Below, in pieces: positions 51,732-64,000 of a stretch of DNA of 64,000 nt. Position numbers and translations under genes: made by a program. The DNA is from Aureobasidium sp. EXF-3400 (lineage: Eukaryota > Ascomycota > Dothideomycetes > Dothideales > Saccotheciaceae): the NCBI GenBank assembly GCA_024195585.1, contig SWBL01000135.1:1-64000 (forward strand), written 5' to 3'. Under the pieces are notes generated by a model. It made no database searches, was not told where the DNA came from, and was given only the letters and a program-made list of their open reading frames with translations. Positions within the stretch are counted from its first letter, which is position 1; the number at the start of each line of letters is the position of its first letter.

Positions 51732-52662
51732 TGCTCTTATGAGGTTGTCTGCTAGACGGAACAAATAAACTCGATGTGATGAGACTGATGAGGAGATGGC
51801 AGCACTTTTGTTATGGATACGGTTGTCAAGTGGAAGGCAGTCGCAGACACAGCTTGAAGCTTCTAAACCACGGGCCCAACCTAAAGATCCGCCGACACCA
51901 GCGGCTTGTGTCGAGTGACAGGCGTTTTTGTTTTTGTCTCTTCCGAAGATCAAAAGGTGACGACGAGATGCAAGCTTACGAGCGCGAAAGAGGCTGAGCT
52001 GGCCAATGCTTTGAGGTGGAAAGATGTTTACAGGATCAACAACAGCCGACAAAACAGATGCTAGCAATCCGTGTCGAGGGCGGTTGGGGATTCTGGTCAA
52101 TCATAGGGCGAAGGGCGCGAGGGTCGACATCTGGGAGGGCGATGCGCAGGCTATTTTGAGCATCTGGGGCTCTTGGCCGAGACGGGCTCAGCCAGTGGCA
52201 CCGTGTCGGAATGGCGACGGTATTTATATGCAGGAACACGAGAGTCACAAGCCCAAGAACAGGAGAGTAGATGGAGCTGAGCAGGACCTTTCACTATCTA
52301 CGGTGAGCGGCGCATGAAGGGCAGGCAGCTGGGCGAGCAGGCACGAGCAGGGCAGATTGAGAATTGGCTGTTGAGTCTGAAACATGTCGGGGACATGAAC
52401 AGATTGCCTGAGAAACAGCAAGTTCTGGGGTGTTTGGGCCGTGCTTTATTATTTATAAGAGCGAGCTGCTTGCCCCTTCCGTCGTGTCCCATCCCCCCTC
52501 TGCTCCTCAACGCCATTGATCTATTGAATATCTTTCTATTTCACTTCTTAATACCCTCTGCAACTCTCAGGTTCACCTACAACACGAACCTTGCGGCCAA
52601 ATCTTCTTTTCTGTTCCACATCTAGGTGTTGAGGCCATCTCAATCACTATTTACACGTCAGC
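51732..52662. promoter_or_regulatory. Divergent intergenic region, histidine phosphatase / GFA1
   Basis: 931 bases. The frame of the phosphatase stays open upstream on the minus strand to 52100 but without an ATG. The GFA1 side holds a TATA-like box at 52452 and a strong CT tract at 52470-52512. No extra gene is seen. Confidence 0.5.
52452..52458 (+). promoter_or_regulatory. TATA-like element upstream of GFA1
   Basis: TTTATAA about 210 bases before the GFA1 ATG, immediately followed by a long CT-rich tract (CCCATCCCCCCTCTGCTCC), the usual initiation region of highly expressed fungal genes. Functional assignment is inference. Confidence 0.4.
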
Positions 52663-54946
<2,284 letters not shown>

Positions 54947-55398
54947 GATTGTGATGTTCTCTTTGTCGAAGGTTTTAGCACTTTTCTTTTATTTGCATGG
55001 GGAGCTCTTTGGTCATTCATGGGGATATGGGGAGTTGGGAAACGCAACTGGAGTATACAAGGGGAAAGGGAACTGTTGAAAGTTCAGTCTGCATGTTGCT
55101 CTAGAGTCGTTGCTAGAGATTTATATCGAAAAAGCATTTTATACTTCTATCTCTTAAGTGTGTTCCATAGCGGGAATAGATGCATTGTACCATGATGATC
55201 TGTGACCGTGAGGGTTAAAGTGGACAGGGTCACCCCACAGAAGCCCCCTTCCTGACGTTATCTGGAATCTCAATGTGGGAGTTGCAACTGAAACCGAACA
55301 GGAAGTGTGTGATCCGATTCTAGCCGTGTACAGAAAGTGCTTATGAATCGCTCTTGCCTGTCTCTGCTCGAACATGAACCGTAGCCGAGCTTCTCTCA
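54947..55398. other. Convergent 3' flanks of GFA1 and the dipeptidyl peptidase gene
   Basis: 452 bases, T-rich after the GFA1 stop (CTTTTCTTTTATTTGC). A minus-strand frame at 55154-55402 overlaps the end of the peptidase gene and has no resemblance. No gene is seen. Confidence 0.5.
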
Positions 55399-57912
55399 TC
55401 AAGTCTCAGGCTTACCCATACCAACCATCTCGACAAGCTCTGCCTTGTCCTCTTTGAAGCCACCAAAGAAGTTCTCACTTTCCTCGTCATCTTCACAGTA
55501 TGCTGGCAGACCAGCGTACTTGTTGATCCAGTTGAGCACAACCTTGTGCCAAACCAAGCTGTTCTCTGGCTTCAGCACCCAATGGTTTTCATCCTGAACA
55601 GGTTAGTATTATGTGGCATTTTATTTGACAGTCTTAGACTTACTGGGAATGTGAGGAACTGGCTATCAATGCCGCGAGCTTGGAGGACGTTGAATGCGGC
55701 AAGGCCTTCCGAGATGCACAAACGATAATCCTTCTCGTTGTGGATGACCAGTTGTGGTGTTTGCCAATGGTCGAGGTAGCGACTTGGGTCGTTCTTGATC
55801 CAGGCATCCAGCGACGTCTGTCCGAATGTCTCTTTGGCGTCATCAGCGATCTGGTTCTTGGATGCCGAGTACCAAGGGGTGCCACCCAAATCCTAGAGCA
55901 GATGTATTAGGGATCATGTACTGTAACGCATGTTTGACAGTGGTTGACTTACGTGGAATGGGAAATATAATTCTTCAGTAGCAAGAAGACCACCAGCAAA
56001 GGAGAAAATACCATCATGACAGACGAGCGCCTTGAATCTGCGTCCGAGATCGTGGCCGTTGAGCCAGTTGACCATGTATCCGCCGTAACTGGCACCAAGA
56101 GCTACTGCTCTAGTCATATCGACCTCGGGCATGTGCTTCTCGACCCAGTCCATGACATTGACCAGATCATTGTATGGTGCGCCACCCCAGTCTTTCCTGT
56201 TGTTGAGAATGATGAGTACGAGATATTACTCCCATACATAGGGAAGAGCTTACCTGATGGCGTCTGTAAATCCCTGACCATATCCTGTCGAGCCCGTGAC
56301 ATTCGGGGTGATAACCACATCTGAAAGAGTCAATTGAGTTGTATCATCTGGTGGTCAGGTAACCTACAGCCTTGTTCTGCATAGACAGCAGGGTTCCAGC
56401 GCGTGCTCCATGAATCTCCCCACGACCCTTGAGGTCCACCATGAATCAGGAGGGCAAGCGGATACTTCTTGCCTTCTTCAAAGTTGGACGGCTTGTATAC
56501 CCAAGAATGCACAGTCTTGTTGACTGTTGTGTCCGAAGCGGGTGTACGGATTGAGGAGACCTGAGAAGCCTTCAGACCAAGAGAAGAACCATCTTTTGAT
56601 GATGAGTGTGTCCATTTCGTGATTTGTGCTTCAGCCTCCGAAGTCTCGATGATGCTGTACGATGAGTAGTCAACAAGAGAGCTGCTGGTGTAGAATATAT
56701 CCCCTGACTCTAGAGGTCTGACATCGGAGACAGAGCCAGTCTTTGTAAGCGGACGCAGTACTTTGACTTCAGAACCTACCGAAGTCAAGGCAAAGAGACG
56801 ACCGTATCCTTCATCTTCAGCGGTGAAGTACAAGGTCTTGCCGTCGTGACTAAACACGAGACTCTTTTCTAGGTCAGTATGTACAGAGTGAGAGTGGGGG
56901 AGACAGGTGATCATACTTGTGGGCTCTTGTCCAGGCTACCCTCCTTCTTTTGGTCGAATAAACGCTTGACCGAGTTCTTCTTCAAATTTTCAATCAAGAA
57001 GATCTGAGACTTGTCACTTTCGTACCCAGCAGTAGACAAGCTCAGGAAGACAGCCTTCTTGCTATCGGGAGAGAAGACGGGCGAGGTACTGGCACCCTTG
57101 AAGCCTGGAATCGTGTACTCGAAAGGCTTTGGAGCAGATTCCTCAGTAAAGCTGCTAAGCTCAACGTAGTACACATTGCACTTAGTGTTAAGTGCAGGAT
57201 TGGCCTTCGGATCCTTGGAAATAAATATGATGCCAGACTTGCTGACATCGAAACTGTCTGTACCACCGAATGGCGGGACGGGACTTTCGAGACCAGTTCC
57301 CTTAAGTGCGTTGACCCACTTGCTCAGCTCGAACTTGCCGTTCTTGGCCTTAGTCAGGGTAGCATACCACAAGGCATTCTTCTGTGGAGTAACGTAATCA
57401 TCCCAATGTCTCACGAACAGGCTCTTGTACAGCTTTCCAGTCGAATGAGTTTTGGGGGCTTTTTCGGCATTGTACAACGACCCGTCCGGGGAGCTTTGAG
57501 CGGCCAGAACAACAGCAAAAGTGTTGTCAGATAATTGGACAATCTTCAAGCTGTTGGCGGGAGCACTAATCGATCCAGCAGTATAAGTGGATTCCTTCCA
57601 GTCAGACCCGGACTTCGTGGTTGCAATGAGGACAGCGGTCTTGCCCTTGTCCTCGCTCTTGAGGCACACAAATGTGTCTTTGTGACCAGGCAACCACACA
57701 GGCTCGCTAACACTGTTTTCCTGGACCAGCAATGTACTCTCATTAGATTTGGTGTCCAGACTTCTCAGCTCGACAGTCTTGGTGTGAGAGTCGAAGGAGT
57801 ATGTGCTAGTAGTGTAAAGAACAGAGGTGCCATCAGCATTGGGTACGCCTGCTGAACGGCGTGGCGCCGAGAGCAATACCTCGGGTGTAAACTTCTGGGC
57901 TCTGACAGTCAT
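55399..57912 (-). CDS. Prolyl-oligopeptidase-family dipeptidyl peptidase V-like (S9)
   Basis: Six exons: 57912-56917, 56863-56368, 56320-56254, 56196-55953, 55892-55644 and 55593-55399, about 748 residues. The N-terminal two thirds form a beta-propeller ([24 protein letters not shown]). The alpha/beta-hydrolase domain follows: [19 protein letters not shown] oxyanion region, then GASYGGYM with the nucleophile Ser556, HNEKDYR with Asp656, and DENHWVL with His688. This is the secreted or cytosolic DppV/acylaminoacyl-peptidase type; here no signal peptide is present ([18 protein letters not shown]), so an intracellular enzyme is likely. Last intron has a TACTAAC branch. The first acceptor (AAAAG before AGT) is poor but is the one that fits the frame. 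Confidence 0.9.
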
Positions 57913-58397
57913 TTGTGTTGATGTTGGTAGAAGATCGTGAGAGATGTGTTAAACATCAAGGTATGGTAGATATATACGACGCGACCACACTAGGCTCCGA
58001 AGGGAAGGAGCCCCGCACCTTCCTTCTCTGGGTAGCCACATTTTAACCCGTCCTTGCCGTGTACGAGAGTTTGTGAATGCGTGTAATTGTAAAGACACAC
58101 AGTATTGGACAAGCAAAGCTGTAATTTAGCAAGTCATCAGATGTCATTATCTTAGGTAAACGTTCTCCTAACTGTTTTCCAGGGCCAGTTGTACTCTACA
58201 GGCTTCAGCAGGATGAAGCACGAATAAGGGGAATGCAGTGAATAGATCCGGATCACTCTCACATACTGATGTTTCCGAGGTCATGTATAAGTCGAGACCT
58301 TCTTGCAGTGAGCCAGCTCACGCAGGCAACGAAATCTTGTTTCAGTATCATACAGACATTAGATAGAACGACGAAGGCTTGAAGACCATGAGTGGCA
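57913..58397. other. Intergenic region upstream of the peptidase gene
   Basis: 485 bases: peptidase promoter (minus strand; a TATATATC-like word near 57970 in plus orientation GATATATACG) and the 3' flank of the kinase gene. No coding frame is supported. Confidence 0.45.
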
Positions 58398-59706
58398 CTA
58401 ATCTTCCAACGAGTCCCCATCTTCTGGGAGAGCTGCAATCACGTCGTCGACCATGGAGAGCAGTTCATTGACATCTGGTCTCTCCGAAGGCTCGACGCTC
58501 AGACATCTCCTCACCACATCCTTGATCATCTCAGTGATGGGTGCGTCTTGTGCCGGTGCGGCATCAGCATGCGTGGGCATCTTCTGCTTTCCTCTGCTCT
58601 TGTTTGCTTGTGCGTTGTGCTCGTCTGGGAACCTCCAATCACCTCCCAAGACACAGAGACTTAGACTTCCACCAGTCTCTTCGCTACGGGCCTCGAACGG
58701 TGACTTGCCGACCAGACAGGCGTACAGTGTACATCCCAGACTCCAGATGTCCACCTTTGTATCAATAACAGAGTCGGTCTTAACGTCGAAGAGCTCGGGG
58801 GCGCGGTATGGCATAGTACTGTGTTCGGCGGCCGTGTCTTGAACTTGGAGTGCAAGAGCGCGTGATGTGATGGGTGTAGGTGAGGGAGCTAAAGAGCCGA
58901 GATCCATGAGAATAGGCGACTGGCCATCGTCCGAGATCATGATGTTGCCTGGACGTTGTTAGTCTTCAATGAGTAGCATATCGGAGACGGTGTGTCTTAC
59001 CAGGCTTGATGTCGCGATGTGCATACGCTCTGACCTGACCTTCAGACATGCCCTCTTGTGCCATAGTGATTTCGCCCTCCATCAGGGGTTCTGCATCACC
59101 TAGCTCATCGTCGTCGTCCCGACCACGGTCTTCTCCCCTGTCGGCCCTCGCAGCATCGGCTCGTACGCGCTTGGCTCTTGACTGTGCACCCTTGCCACCC
59201 GGAGCACGTCCAACTTTGTAATTGTGCATGGCTTGCAAAGCCTCACAGACACCACGGAACAGGACCATCAACTTGCGCTCGGGGAATTTGGCGCCATTGA
59301 CGAGGTTGGCATTGATGGCGTCTTGCAGATTGCCACGACGGTAGTAGGGAAGAAGGATGTAGACGGTCTTTGCTGAGGGATCGCTGCGATCCGGGATGAC
59401 GGCGTGGTCAAGGGCGTGGATGATATTGGGATGCGGCTGAAACAAGCTGTATGCTTCGACCTCTTTGAGAGCCAGCGCGACCGACTCGGCTCCAAACGGA
59501 CATCGGATCTTCTTCAAGGCGTGGAGGTTTGGCGATGGCGGTGACTGGACCAGATAGACGTATGAAAACCCGCCCTCTCCTAGAAGCCGGAGGATCTTGT
59601 ATGAGCGGCCATTGATCTTGAGCGCGGGATTACTCGGGAAGCAGTTGAAACAGTTGGTGAGCTGCCACATCAGATCCACTACGTATGAAGACATTGTCGC
59701 CGACAT
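58398..59706 (-). CDS. ENV7: Env7/STK16-type serine/threonine kinase
   Basis: Exon 1 is 59706-59001 and exon 2 is 58948-58398, about 418 residues. Env7 is a vacuole-membrane kinase that restrains membrane fusion. The N-terminus has clustered Cys (NCFNCFP), the palmitoylation site type used by this family for membrane attachment. Kinase motifs: LLGEGGFSYVYLV (glycine loop), ALKKI (Lys), HALDHAVI, AHRDIKPGN (catalytic loop, Gly codon split by the intron), DLGS in place of DFG as in STK16, and YRAPELFDVK, DIWSLGCTLY. A basic/acidic low-complexity insert of about 60 residues lies just before the catalytic loop (GRAPGGKGAQSRAKR, DRGEDRGRDDDDE). A start at 59694 is equally possible. Confidence 0.9.
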
Positions 59707-59903
59707 GTTGCAATGACAGCGAAGGTTGGGTTGGTCAGAATTGAATATGCGTATGCGTGTCTCCTGGTAATACGAGCAGACCCGAGACCCTGTGCCTCCG
59801 TTGACATGACGATCTGCCAAGACTTGTAGTATGCAACTGCCTATTATAATCCGCGAGCGACAGCAACGTCGGCCCAGATGGCCGAGAATCCAATCTATAG
59901 CTC

Positions 59904-61111
59904 CTAGTGCCTCAATCTATCTCTAAACCCTTCCTCTTCGTCGCCGTCGCCGTGTCGGAACACCTTGTCCAAGTCTTGAGCGTCTTCTGCGTCATCGTCG
60001 AAATCATCGCGATATTCTTGATCGCTGCGCAGACTGATGCCGTCGTCACCGCGAATCGCTGCCGTCGCTTCTCTCTCCATAGCATCGTCTGAGTACTCAT
60101 ATCTGCCCTCTTCTTCAAATTCGTCTCCATCCGGTGCCTCGCCACGAATGGCAGCTTCACGTTCCTCGGCTTCCAGCTCTTGAGCCCTCGACTTGGTCTT
60201 GGTGTACATGATCCACCCTGTAGCCAGACCTGCAATCAATCCAATAGCGATACTAAGGTAACTGATGGCTTTCGTCTTGGCGTCCATCTTGTCTCCGCTG
60301 TCGGCGATGCGTCCGAGCTGGCTGCCGACGAAGACGTGTAGGAGCAGCTTAGGACTGGCCGCTGCTGTCGCTGCCATGAATTGCGGCCATTGTACTGTGG
60401 GGATCGTAGAGATGGCTCCGTTCGAGAGCGAGTATGGTAGTGGACAAAGCCTGATCATCATCAGAAGCTTGATGCCGTCATGTTTCAGGGTCAAGGCGAG
60501 TGCTGCGAAGCGCTTGTCGTTTTCCGTCATTCGTGTCACATATGACTTTAGAAGGGTGCGTGAGGCGAGGAACGAGGCCGTGCTGCCGATTATGGTGCCG
60601 GATGCTACAATGAGCCATCTGCCACTTGGTTAGTTGCAAAGCAGATGTGCAGTACGCAGACGACAACTCACCCCTTAGGTACACCGTAGACAAACCCAGC
60701 CAGCGTCACACATGTACTATATCCGATCAATGGAGGGAAGCTGACCAGGAATGTCGCGGCCCATAGGATCATCCAGCCTCCAGTGATATTCCTCCAGCGT
60801 TTAGCCACAGGCGACATGGCATGGAAGATGCGCTCGTTGTACACAAGGAACAAGATACCGAGCACGAAAGCTATGACTCCTCCAACCACCAACAGTATCC
60901 GTTTTGCAGGACTGAGGCCGAAGAAAGTCTTTGCAGCATTGCGTTGTAGCTTGGCCGCCTGAGCCAGTATCCCGCCTGACTTGGATCGACGGTTCGAGCG
61001 CGGTACTGATGTGGATCGTCGGGAGAAGACAGGCGAGTTGGACTGAGACCGACGTTCTGATTCATCTATAGGTAGCGCCAGAGCGCGTGCGGTTGAGTTG
61101 TAGTCGGTCAT
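59904..61111 (-). CDS. TVP38: Golgi membrane protein Tvp38 (DedA/VTT family)
   Basis: Exon 1 is 61111-60672 and exon 2 is 60618-59904, about 384 residues. Tvp38 is a multi-span membrane protein of the Golgi/early endosome in the VTT (SNARE-associated) superfamily, whose TMEM41/VMP1 relatives scramble lipids. The Arg/Ser-rich N-terminus is cytosolic. Membrane segments include ILLVVGGVIAFVLGILFLVY, GGWMILWAATFLVSFPPL, and the VTT core: GFVYGVPKG|WLIVASGTIIGSTASFLASR (intron splits the Gly codon), RLCPLPYSLSNGAIS with the conserved Pro/Asn, and a last span SYLSIAIGLIAGLATGWIMY. The C-terminal tail is long and acidic. Confidence 0.93.
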
Positions 61112-61826
61112 GTTCTAGGTGGAAGTGATGGAGACGATGACTTCATTCGACGGGATTGCGTTTCCAGAAAGCACTGCGGAACCAAAGATGCAAGGCTGGC
61201 TGGCGCCTGTTGTACTTTCCAGAGAGTGATGATATTATGCTGAGAAATAGTCAAATGGCGATGTTATGAAACAAGGAAAGAGGTCAAAGAGCAATGTAGC
61301 AGCGGAGCATGGCGGCAGCTGCATTAGCTCGTGCGTCTCAAGGTGCGTGCCCCGAAGTGTACCTGCCTTATCATATCTCCGTCCAAATCTCCGCTCCGAG
61401 GCAGGACCCTTGGCTCATGCTATATTTGGACTTGAGCCTCAAACCTTTAACTTCCCACCCATATCCACACTCCGTATGTCAGGATATGCAAATCAGTATA
61501 AGGGCATGCTTTAATCGCGAGGTCTTGGGGTATTGATTACTTGTCGTGAGAGCTGACCAACAAAATAAACATTAGCCCTCCAAGAAGAGGTCCTGTAAAC
61601 GCCGCCCATGCCTGTCGCAGCAAATTCATCTGCTCCCAGACGATCTGCCCATTCCCAACGCCACCCTCATCCATACACGTATAAAACCCAATGTCGGCAA
61701 GAAAATATGTACAACCATGCCAGAAAAATGCGTCGCTAGGACGAAGAAGAGTATGAATCGAAGAAACGCTGCACCTGATGCCGAGTACAAATGAGATGTG
61801 TGGTCGATGAGCCTTTTCAAGACGCG
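61112..61826. other. TVP38 promoter and 3' flank of the Sel1-repeat gene
   Basis: 715 bases. A 125-codon minus-strand frame (61914-61537) overlaps the end of the neighbouring gene in another phase and is hydrophobic near its end; I do not consider it coding. No ATG-started frame here matches a family. Confidence 0.45.
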
Positions 61827-64000
61827 TTACGATGTTACTGTAGGCTTCTTGCGACCAAAAAGCGTTCTGGACCTGCCGCGTGATTTCTTCGCCGGCTCGG
61901 GACTCTCCTCCCATGGAGGTGGATCAGGCATGTATTTGGGCTTGTAGATCCTGTCGAGTCATTAGCAACTTGCACACTCCGATATCTACAAAACAAACAT
62001 ACCAACTATTACCCGCCATGCTCATGCCCTTGTCGGCAGCTTGGCGGTAGAACTCTGCTGCCTTCTTGAGGTCCTTCTTGCACCCAACTCCTTGAGTGTA
62101 ACAGAATCCTGCTTCGGCGAGAGCATCTGTGTCGCCCCAGCTTCCAGCAATCTCAAAACATCTGACTGCGAGGGGCTTGTCTTTCGGAATGCCCCACCCG
62201 TTCATGTATGACATGCCAAGCTCATAAATGGCAAGTGCGAACTGGGCTTTACGAGCTTTTTGTTCCTTGGACACAGCCTGTGAGCCGTCGCTGCTGCTGT
62301 CCTCGATGAATTCCACTCCGGCTGAATCGACCGCTCGCCTTAGCCACGACACACCCTCGGCTTGGTTGGGTCGCATACCCCATCCGTGTCGACATGCGAG
62401 AGCATATAGCAGCATTGCTGTCGGAAGGCCAGCCCTGGCAGCTAGACGAAGATGGTATGTGGATTTGCTGAGGGAGCCTGATGAATGACATTCAATGCCT
62501 TTTTCGAGATGTTGTTCTGGTGATAGACCAGCTATGTCAGTGGACGGACTGTTTCGTACATGCGATCCTGCCCTGATTGTACGATTTGTGTTTTCAGACG
62601 CAATCGACGGGGTTTGAGGTGTAGTCTTTTTGCTCAGCCGGCTGGGTGAAGGGGCTGGGCTTCCGGTAGATCCATTCCGGTTCGATCCTGGTGCTGGACT
62701 CTGCCCACGTGGTGTAGCAGGTCCAGGACTGAGCATGGGATTGTCGAGATTTGGGCTCGGCAGAGGACTTTCAGCTATTCCGGGTTCCAATCCGGTTGAC
62801 TTCTGCTCCCATTTAAATTGATGCTGGGCCCACGAAGCTCTTGCCTCGACCGAATCTCTGTCAAGCATACGGCCACGAGGCAGCGAGTACTTGGAGTATA
62901 CGTAAGAGGGCGCACCCGGACCTGGGTGTACAGCTGGAGTCTCTTCGCCGCTGAAGCAGTCCCTGTCTGACAAAGCACCAGAAAGGTCGGTTGCACTATC
63001 GGAGTTTTGACGTTCCACTGGCGCCCTCACACGCATGGTTTGCGCCGAGTTGGTACTTCTGGCCGCATGCGACATAGAAGAATCGTTCGAGTTCTGACGC
63101 TCGATGGCACGACGCGAATCAACCGCCAAATTATTCTCAGCACCTGGCCGCGCGAGCGAGTTGCCACGAGGCCTGGAGAAGTTGAAAGATGGGCGAGGCA
63201 AGTCTGAGGCTACAGAGTACTCGGACAGGGCGGATGGAGAACGGGATACAGGGAGCATTTCTGGGCTGAAGGGAGCACGAATTTTTCTGGACGGCCCAAC
63301 CTCAAGTGATCCAGATGGACTGCCGTTGTCCTCTTCGGCACTGTCGATGACGGATCGGATACTAGCGATACTACGCGCTGATCGTGGATGTGCGGGTGAC
63401 CTGGGTGGTGCCAGACTGTTATCCTGTGTCCTGGTGGATTCATTGGTCATGGTCCGCGGTTGCGAGGATTGAATTGAGTCGATGCTGCTAGTCAGACTCG
63501 GTAAGGCGGGAGAGGCCTCGTCGTTCTTGATGTTCCTGGAATCAAACGGCTCCGGGGACGAAGAGCGTGGCACCTTGATGCCAAAGTAGCCCTTTCCTTC
63601 GGGTCCAGCATCGGCTTCGCCAACAGGTTTTGGCACGCTAGGCATATCCTGGTCGTCTCGAACGACATTTCCTAGCATGGGGTAATGCGACACAGGGCGG
63701 TAAACAGCCCCGTTGGGTGTCTGCGCCTGCAAGCGGGGTCGTTGCCATTGTCCTCCGTCGTCAACCTCGTCGTCCTCCTCCTCTTGTTCGTCGTCGTATA
63801 GACTCTCGACGCCGCTCGAGACAGATCTGAAGTATCCTGGTCGTTTTGCGAGCTCGTCTGCGATGTCCTGGTGTGGAAGCCGGCTCATGCGTCTTCCGGC
63901 CTTGCCACTCTCCTCCAGTTTCCTTGCCAGAGCGCGTGAGTGTAGGGCGAAGGCATCGAGGGGAGAGAGGGCGGGCGGAATTTCACCAGCTCGAGGCGAC
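61827..64000 (-). CDS. Sel1-repeat protein, Dsf2/Nif1-like (5' end outside the window)
   Basis: The gene enters from the right edge: the frame is open to base 64000 and reads protein-like sequence (PPALSPLDAFALHSRALARKL) before the first internal Met at 63888, so the true start lies beyond the window. Exon to 62003, intron 62002-61951, last exon 61950-61827. A long Ser/Pro/Arg-rich disordered part is followed by Sel1-like repeats from about 62500 (AARAGLPTAMLLYALACRHGWG, AIYELGMSYMNGWG, AEAGFCYTQGVG). After the intron the protein ends with a basic tail (GRSRTLFGRKKPTVTS). Yeast Dsf2 and fission yeast Nif1 have this layout; Nif1 is a cell-cycle inhibitor acting on Nim1-type kinase. Chitin-synthase activators of the Skt5 type are a less likely alternative. 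Confidence 0.85.

Noticed and set aside
61537..61914. 125-codon frame at the end of the Sel1-repeat gene with a hydrophobic C-terminus
   Set aside because: The correct last exon of the Sel1 gene uses another frame (ending in a basic tail at 61827); this frame overlaps it and lacks a proper start.

Overview
This is a nuclear, gene-dense fungal window, most likely from a filamentous ascomycete. The protein set (peroxin-2, Pal1, Rcr, an Env7-type kinase, Dsf2-like Sel1 protein, GH76 mannanase, fungal mitoribosomal proteins mL59 and mS42/mS43, the fungal 9.5 kDa complex I subunit) together with short GT-AG introns of about 50 bases points to Pezizomycotina. A Dothideomycete (Aureobasidium/Capnodiales-like) is my inference and is not proven. 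About 32 protein genes are packed on both strands. I see no transposon, no secondary-metabolite cluster, no CRISPR array and no convincing tRNA or rRNA gene. Gene structures below were assembled by hand from open frames, splice signals and protein-family expectation.

Layout. 1-741: a 15-base tandem array (TCGTAGG core) and, 500 bases on, a second array whose core is the reverse complement. 742-5095: an acidic BTB-like orphan, a complex I subunit, and the OST subunit Wbp1. 5.5-10.8 kb: a Xi-class glutathione transferase and importin Kap120. 11.1-16.9 kb: secreted GH76 mannanase, Pex2, and a divergent 6-phosphogluconate dehydrogenase paralogue. 17.7-27.8 kb: Ero1, a Ser-rich fungal orphan, Cks1, U6 processing enzyme Usb1, Pal1. 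28.5-38.2 kb: Pwp1, Prp16, an Rcr-like membrane protein, Cia2, a zinc-ribbon orphan, a SWIM-finger orphan. 39.8-48.4 kb: proteasome subunits Pup3 and Pre10, two mitoribosomal proteins, an atypical epimerase, a Gts1-type ArfGAP. 49.4-64 kb: a Q/E-rich orphan, a histidine phosphatase with an unresolved splice, Gfa1, a dipeptidyl peptidase V, an Env7-like kinase, Tvp38, and the 3' part of a Dsf2-like Sel1-repeat gene that runs off the right edge.

How it fits together. Most genes are housekeeping: secretory pathway and cell wall (Wbp1, Ero1, ArfGAP, Tvp38, Gfa1, Rcr, Pal1, GH76), RNA processing (Prp16, Usb1, Pwp1), proteasome, mitochondrion and Fe-S assembly. They are not one pathway. Many are arranged as divergent pairs sharing 200-500 base promoters. 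The clearest structural oddity is a set of genes whose first coding exon is only the start codon or five bases (PUP3, PRE10, GFA1). The most interesting unexplained stretches are the left-edge inverted repeat arrays, a hairpin cluster near 20.6 kb, and spliced-looking but non-coding stretches near 17 kb and 39 kb.
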